A stretch of DNA of 64,000 nucleotides from Ziziphus jujuba (Eukaryota > Streptophyta > Magnoliopsida > Rosales > Rhamnaceae). The stretch is taken from NCBI RefSeq assembly GCF_031755915.1, contig NC_083382.1, positions 3,844,001-3,908,000 on the forward strand, given 5' to 3'. This document shows, piece by piece, positions 58,461 to 64,000 of this stretch. The notes beneath the pieces are model-generated. The model worked only from the letters and a program-made list of their open reading frames with translations. It was not told where the DNA came from and did no database searches. Made by a program: the position numbers and the translations under genes. The number at the start of each line of letters is the position of its first letter. Position 1 is the first letter of the stretch.

Positions 58461-60465
58461 ATTTTGCATGTTGTTGCATTTAACACACATTAGGGAATTT
58501 GTGGGGGCAAAAAATTAATAAAATATGACAACCATTGGGGTTTCGGTAATTACCGATGAAACCTACAGTAATTTTTCCAGCAACTACAAATTGATTACCA
58601 TAGGTTTCATTGGTAATTACCGAAGACCCTATGGTAATCAAATTTTTGTGCAAATTTGAGAACTTTTTCAGAACTTTTGGGATTTTTTCTCTTTAGGATC
58701 ATTGAAGAATGTATATTTTGCATATTGTTGCATTTAACACACAATAGGGGACTTGTGGGGGCCAAAAAATTGGTAAAATGTGATTACCATAGGGGTTTTA
58801 GTAATTACTGATGAAACCTACGGTAATTTTTCAAGCAAGGACAAATTGATTACCGTAGGTTTCATCTGTAATTACCGAAGGCCCTATGGTAATCAAATTT
58901 TTGTGCCAATTTGAGAACTTTTTCAAAACTTTTGGGATTTTTTCTCTTTAGGATCATTGAAGAAAGTATATTTTGCATGTTGTTGCATTTAACACACAAT
59001 AGGGGACTTGTGGGGGCCAAAAAATTGGTAAAATGTGATTACCATAGGGGTGTTAGTAATTACTGATGAAACCTACGGTAATGTTTCAAGCAAGGACAAA
59101 TTGATTACCGTAGGTTTCATCGGTAATTACCGAAGGCCCTATGGTAATCAAATTTTTGTGCCAATTTGAGAACTTTTTCAAAACCTTTGGGATTTTTTCT
59201 CTTTAGGATCATTGAAGAAACTATATTTTGCATGTTGTTGCATTTAACACACATTAGGGGACTCGTGGGGGCCAAAAAATTCGTAAAATGTGATAACCAT
59301 AGGGGTTTCGGTAATTTCCGATGAAACCTACGGTAATTTTTCCAGCAACCACAAATTGATTATCGTAGGTTTCATCGGTAATTACCGAAGGCTCTATGGT
59401 AATCAAATTTTTGTGCCTATTTAAGAACTTTTTCAGAACTTTTGGGGTTTTTTCTCTTTAGGATCATTGAAGAAAGTATATTTTGCATGTTGTTGCATTT
59501 AACACACATTAGGAGACTTGTGGGTGCCAAAAAATTGGTAAAATGTGATTACCACAGGGGTTTCGGTAATTACCGATGAAACCTACGGTAATTTTTCCAA
59601 CAAGTACAAATTGATTACCGTAGGTTGCATCGGTAATTACCGAAGACCATATGGTAATAAATTGTTTTTGGCAATTTGAGAACTTTTTCAGAATTTTTGG
59701 ATTTTTTCTCCTTAGGATCATTAAGGAATGTATATTTTGCATGTTGAATTTAGCACACATTAGGGGACTTGTGGCGGCCAAAAAATTCGTAAAATGTGAT
59801 AACCATAGGGGTTTCGGTAATTATCGATAAAGCCTACAGTAATTGTTCCAGCAACTACAATTTGATTGTAATAGGTTTCATCGGTAATTAGCGAACGCCC
59901 TATGGTAATCAAATTTTTGTGCTCATTTGAGAACTTTTTTAGAACTTTTAGGATTTTTTCTCTTTAGGATCATTGGAAAAAGTATATTTTGCATGTTATT
60001 GCATTTAACACACATTAGGAGACTTGTGGGCGCTAAAAAATTGGTAAAATGTGATTGCCACAGAGGTTTCGGTAATTACCAACAAAACCTACGGTAATTT
60101 TTCCAGCAAGGACAAATTGATTACCGTAGGTTGCATCAGTAATTACCGAAAACCCTACGGTAATTAATGTTTTTGGCAATTTGAGAACTTTTTCTGAACT
60201 TTTGGATTTTTTTCTCCTTAGGATCATTGAAGAATGTATATTTTGCATGTTGTTGCATTGCACACACATTAGGGGACTTGTGGAGGCAAAAAAATTGGTA
60301 AACTGTGATTACCATAGGGGTTTCGATAATTACGGATGAAACCTATGGTAATTTTTCTAGTAAGGACAAATTGATTACCGTAGGTTTCATAGGTAATTAT
60401 CGAATGTCCTACAATAATCAAATTTTTTTGCCAATTTGATAACGTTTTCAAAATTTTTAGTGATT
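58461..60465. repeat. Hairpin tandem array 2, ~8 units of ~254 bp
   Basis: The marker ATTTTGCATGTTGTTG occurs at 58461, 58715, 58970, 59225, 59480, 59734, 59986 and 60240, giving periods of 252-255 bp. A typical unit has arms at about 59547-59592 and 59613-59657 that are near-perfect inverted copies (GATTACC...TTTCGGTAATTACCGATG; CATCGGTAATTACCGAAG...), with a loop of about 20 bases. The remaining half of each unit is a T-rich spacer with GGGATTTTTTCTC. Units differ by scattered substitutions, so the array is not brand new. Minus-strand frames in it are accidental. Confidence 0.93.
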
Positions 60466-60469
60466 CTAT

Positions 60470-60835
60470 TCACAGCTTCTCCAGCCTCCTTGACACTGAT
60501 TTTTCAAAAGAAACCTTGATGAGCAACGTTAGAAACTTAAAAACACCCACAAATTCTAGTAGAACCACCATAAAACCACCATTTGCTAAAGACCCAGATT
60601 CTTCCAATCCACCATTCAAGTATTTCTGAAGCAGCAGAGAAGAAACAACCACAAGTGAGAAGGTAAAAGCATTCCGATACTCGTAGAAATAAAGGCGGGA
60701 TTGAAGATGGGCATCGTTGAGCATTAGCCTAAAGATCTGAGTATTGCTTTCTTCGAACTCAAACTTATTGTCTTTAGATTTGGTCCTCTTTCTAATCTCA
60801 GTATTGGTTTTTTATGAGAAACCAGAAGCCAAATC
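60470..60835 (-). pseudogene. Captured membrane-protein fragment, copy 2
   Basis: An open minus-strand frame of about 120 codons contains RKRTKSKDNKFEFEES, NTQIFRLMLNDAHLQSRL, YFYEYRNAFTFSLVVVSSLL, LQKYLNGGLEESGSLANGG and FVGVFKFLTLLIKVSFEKS. A charged N-terminal part is followed by two hydrophobic segments (about 20 residues each), so it may be a type of two-span membrane protein or part of one. It agrees closely with 50951-51345. I do not recognise the family. Being open over its length here but stopped in the other copy, it is a candidate for a real coding remnant. Confidence 0.5.
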
Positions 60836-61018
60836 GGAGGAGCCACAAAATGTTTCCTTATATTATCTAAAATAAAGGACATACAGGTCTTTTAAAATTT
60901 TTGTAAGGATGTAATGGATATTAAAGGACAAAAAAAAAAAAAAAGTTGACCGATGAAGGGGTATATATCATCATAGCCCTTCTAAAAGGGACATTGGGCC
61001 AAATTCCCCTTTTTGAAA

Positions 61019-61974
61019 TGATGCGAAACTGTTATCCCTATAGTCTCATCGAATTTTTCTTTTTGATAGAATATTTTATTTTTTGTGTTCGAAATCTCAA
61101 TCACATGCCTTTCTTGCTTTAAAAAAAAAAAAAAAACATATTAAAATTGCTATATATGACTTTAAACATATATATATATATATATATATTAACATTTTTC
61201 ATTTACTAAATAAGAGAGAATACTTTACATTGTAGATATAAACTTTTGACATTTTAAAATTCAACATTCATTTTAACTTATTATTTTTAACTTAGTTGTT
61301 ACTAATACTTTTTTATCTTTGAGAAACAGAATCAATCAACTGTTACATTGTATTTATTAAAAAAAAAGAATTAAATAATTTATTTTCTATGTTTATTTCT
61401 TAAGCTATAAAATAATAATAAGTTAAAAACCTCCATATTAATAAGTTTTTCCACCTCCTATCACTCTTTTTTTCTTTTTATTTTACTCAAATTTCACATT
61501 TAAAAATTGTTAAATTTTATTATAAGTTTACATACTTGGATCCAAAGCACCACAAAGGAACATGATCTTATTTGTTATTATTTACTTAATAAATTTATAT
61601 TCATTACTCATTCTCACAATAGTTTTTATTTTATTATTATTTTTTGCATGAATTCATATTTGCAGTTATTTTATAAGTTTTTTATTATAGTTCATGGCAT
61701 TGAACTTTTGTTTTTTTAATGGAAGTTCATGGTATAGAGCTAATCAATTCTTTTTAGCACTCTTACATGGTTTTCTATTTTTATAAATTAAAAAAGATTT
61801 TATCATCGAAATTTGAATACAATATTTAATTGATAATTTTACATCTTAAAATAAAAAAATATAGATAGATAGACAAAAAAATTAAAATTAGTTTTAAAAA
61901 TTTATTGTTATTTTTGCCTAGTGTCTCAGTAAGGGATAAAACGATTTTGAATGGGCAACACATATGGGGGGAAA
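61019..61974. other. AT-rich spacer, no gene
   Basis: Poly-A and poly-T runs, an (AT)n tract at about 61168-61190, and no recognisable coding signal. The open frame at 61507-61719 has the composition of random AT-rich DNA. Confidence 0.6.
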
Positions 61975-62262
61975 AAACTGATTACCTTGATGGTTCTATA
62001 GATTGCTGAGGAGATCTTGCAGGACAAAACAAAAATGACTTCGGTGGAACTTGGATATGTTGAAGTCTACCTCCAGCATGTCTACAACCTTGCTCATTGG
62101 TGGTCGATCTAATGGATTTGTCTGGATGCACCAAAAGCTCACTAATAGCATCTTCCTTGCTATTTCTTTTTTTCCTTTCCTGTGACTCCCAAGACTCTTA
62201 AATCCTTACCCAATTCCATATCTTCATAAATCCAATTTGGAAAGTAAATTTCACTAGTTAAA
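61975..62262 (-). pseudogene. LRK10L: LRK10L kinase C-terminal fragment
   Basis: The minus strand encodes the last part of the kinase: the block from the [16 protein letters not shown] equivalent through [32 protein letters not shown] and [12 protein letters not shown], then a stop region. An insertion or deletion in the EEEKE coding region shifts the frame. The sequence stops abruptly at 62262 inside an exon and continues as 3'-flank repeat, so only the tail of this unit remains. Confidence 0.85.
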
Positions 62263-62520
62263 ACTAGAAATACAAACACTGTCTAAATCATCATTATTAA
62301 ATGTCAACATCGAAAAAATCTACTATCAAAACTGGATAAATTCATTACTTATTTCGTTTTTCTAGGGGAAGTTGCCATGTAACTTACATCAAATTTCTTT
62401 TGAATGTTTCCTAGTCTTTGGATGTCTTTGCAAGCCACACCTAACAATCGCACCTATATGCAAGCAAACCAAGGATATTGCTAGCCCCACCCCAAAAATA
62501 AAGAAAAATCTGAAGAAGAA
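62263..62520. repeat. LRK10L inter-unit flank
   Basis: Matches 29866-30140: AACTAGAA, CAAACACTGT(C/A)TAAATCATC, ATGTCAACATC, TTTTTCTAGGGGAAGTT and CAACCAAGGATATTGCT-like text in the same order. It joins directly to the truncated kinase fragment, so an internal deletion fused two parts of the array. Confidence 0.7.
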
Positions 62521-64000
62521 ATTTTGGTCCGTTTAATGTCTTAATTAGTTCGCGAGAAACATAACCCTAAATGCACATAAATTATAGCTTACTTCTGTCG
62601 ACCAACTATGTATTTTTTTTTTTTTTTTGGTGAATATACTTAATTAGTTTCTATCCAGCTAGAAGAAGACACAAATATATATATATATATATATATATAA
62701 TATAAGAAAAGAGAAAGATTATATGTTTATATGGGAATCATTAGGGCATTTTAATCAACAATTAAACTATTACTTCTTATGATAAGGTGGGGTAATTTTT
62801 GCGGTAGGAGAGAGAGGAATCGAGTGCAATGCGGAAGAGAAGGGAAGGGCAATCGCGGGAAAAGAGTAGTGTATGGTTCTCTATTTGACAGAGTCGTACT
62901 GATTTTTGTTTGATTTTTCATTACATTATGGAACGAATAACTATGGTCCACTGGGACAGGCGTAGCAGGTTAGCCACAATTTGAAATTTTCCAGAGTCGT
63001 CGGTGATCGTCTTGTTTGAGGTCTTGAAAAGTGCTTTCAGCGAAACCACTTACCAAGGAAATTGCCACCCTGTTCACATAATATAAAATTATTTTCATCC
63101 AACATTGCCATGAATTATATAAATTATTCCCAGTAAAATATATATATATATATAAATATAAATATACATATATTTATATTTATATTTATATTGTACAAAT
63201 GATAACATGACTATCACCATACCGAGTTTTTTTTATATACAGTGCAGTACATTAATAAATAGTCAACATGCAAGATTCAGCATAAATAATTACATGAGTC
63301 CCACCATATTGGTCTTTTTATATGCAGAGAAATATATTAACAAATAGTCAACATGCAAGATTCAGCTATGGGCTTCTCACAAAGTCTAGCCTCTTTTGCC
63401 ACATAAACACATACTATTATAGAAGGGGTTAAAGCTAATACGTTTGAAAAAAAAAAAAAAAAAAAAAGCACTTTAGCAGCATAGCTATTGTGCCACTAAA
63501 TGTAAAAATTTCTTTGCTAAACTCATTTAATGCCAAAAAAACGTTCGTCAAAAGTTCGTAGCATCTTCATAACTGATCATAACATTTTAATGACAAAGCG
63601 TATATTAATCACAGAGTGGCATTCATTTGGTGACACAAATATTTATCACAGAACCTATTATCTTATCACTCAATTTGAAATTTCGTGGCTGATTAGGGTG
63701 TAGTCTCCCGTCAAACCATTGGAATTAGTTACATATACCTATTTTTTTGCTCAAAAAATTCAGTGACAAAAGTAAGGCTCTAGCAGCACGCTTGATGCCA
63801 CTTTTAAGTGCAAAATATAACCAGTAACAAATTTAAAATAACACTTCAAGAATTGCAATTTAAAATGAACAATATTTTATTACCACCAAAACATTAAAAT
63901 TCCAATATCAAATGCACTGCACAGTATCAAAGACAATAGCCGCACACTAAAAATGGGGGGTGGGGGGTGGGGAGTGGGGGACGCATTGTTTAGTGGGAAA
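62521..64000. other. Right-hand intergenic DNA, no gene seen
   Basis: AT-rich, with (AT)n tracts at about 62676-62700 and 63139-63155. A direct repeat of period about 85 bp lies at 63215-63370 (TAGTCAACATGCAAGATTCAGC at 63259 and 63344). From about 63460 there are motifs such as TTTAGCAGCATAGCTATTGT and CAGTGACAAAAGTAAGGCTC that could be subterminal sequence of a DNA transposon, but no ends were found. A G-rich run lies at 63954-63980. Confidence 0.45.
63954..63980 (+). other. Potential G-quadruplex motif
   Basis: Four or more G runs of four to six bases separated by one or two bases (GGGGGGTGGGGGG, then TGGGGAGTGGGGG). This satisfies the usual G-quadruplex pattern. No gene is near enough to suggest a role. 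Confidence 0.7.

Larger units (their letters stand above)
53303..61009. mobile_element. Second large MULE (7.7 kb) with gene fragments
   Basis: Left end GGGGAATTTAGTCCAATACCC, inverted right end GGGGAATTTGGCCCAATGTCC. Flanks TTTTTAAAG (53294-53302) and TTTTTGAAA (61010-61018) agree at seven of nine positions and may be an aged 9-bp target duplication. Contents in order: DPH2 fragment, APP1 fragment, probable SMP-domain fragment, hairpin array, membrane-protein fragment. From about 58460 to 61009 it parallels 50019-51489 of the first element, and 56247-56707 parallels 45674-46130. No transposase is visible. Confidence 0.8.

Noticed and set aside
58461..60465. CRISPR array
   Set aside because: Spacing of 254 bp, inverted-arm structure and eukaryotic context do not fit CRISPR repeats, and there are no cas genes.
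61507..61719. 70-codon frame in the right spacer
   Set aside because: Composition matches random AT-rich DNA and no homology is apparent.

Overview
This window looks like a repeat-rich stretch of a plant nuclear genome, from a eudicot and probably a woody one. The evidence is AT-rich intergenic DNA, intron-containing receptor-kinase genes of the LRK10-like (LRK10L) family, plant Copia, Gypsy, LINE, TRIM, MULE and hAT-type elements, and a nuclear insertion of plastid 23S rRNA. The species cannot be named from the sequence. Only one protein-coding gene appears intact: a minus-strand three-exon LRK10L kinase at 30376-33912.

The backbone is a head-to-tail, all-minus-strand array of LRK10L units. 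Each unit reads, in plus coordinates: 3' flank, kinase exon, 36-bp exon, ectodomain exon, promoter. Remnants lie at 713-872, 1078-1400, 12082-13725, 26606-29428, 34612-34830, 36216-38522 and 61975-62262. They have decayed by frameshift, deletion, tandem duplication and transposon insertion.

Regions. 1-712: 3' end of a Copia element. 2171-11700: two Gypsy LTRs in opposite orientation, the second with a primer-binding site and a wrecked pol. 12082-13725: kinase pseudogene with a perfect 363-bp TRIM inserted. 14840-24085: a LINE broken by two long Gypsy-type LTRs, one holding another TRIM. 26035-26605: plastid 23S rRNA fragment. 26606-29428: LRK10L pseudogene whose ectodomain exon is split by a Copia solo LTR. 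30376-33912: the intact LRK10L gene. 34612-38522: a collapsed copy and a frameshifted copy. 38994-40448 and 40972-41511: a MULE-like and a hAT-like non-autonomous element.

41783-61009 is the most unusual part. Two large Mutator-like (Pack-MULE-type) elements carry intron-containing fragments of unrelated plant genes: an oxysterol-binding-protein-related protein, Xaa-Pro aminopeptidase P, the diphthamide synthesis gene DPH2, an IRKI/DUF641 protein, a probable SMP-domain protein and an unidentified membrane protein. The first (41783-53183) is flanked by a perfect 9-bp target-site duplication and contains two MULE units end to end, so it looks like a macrotransposon. Both elements carry a tandem array of about 254-bp units, each holding a hairpin of roughly 110 bp built from GGTAATTACC palindromes. 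TRIM copies and a 2.9-kb Gypsy solo LTR are nested in the first element.

All identifications come from reading the sequence and from remembered family motifs; no database search was run. Boundaries marked by target-site duplications are firm to the base. Others are approximate.
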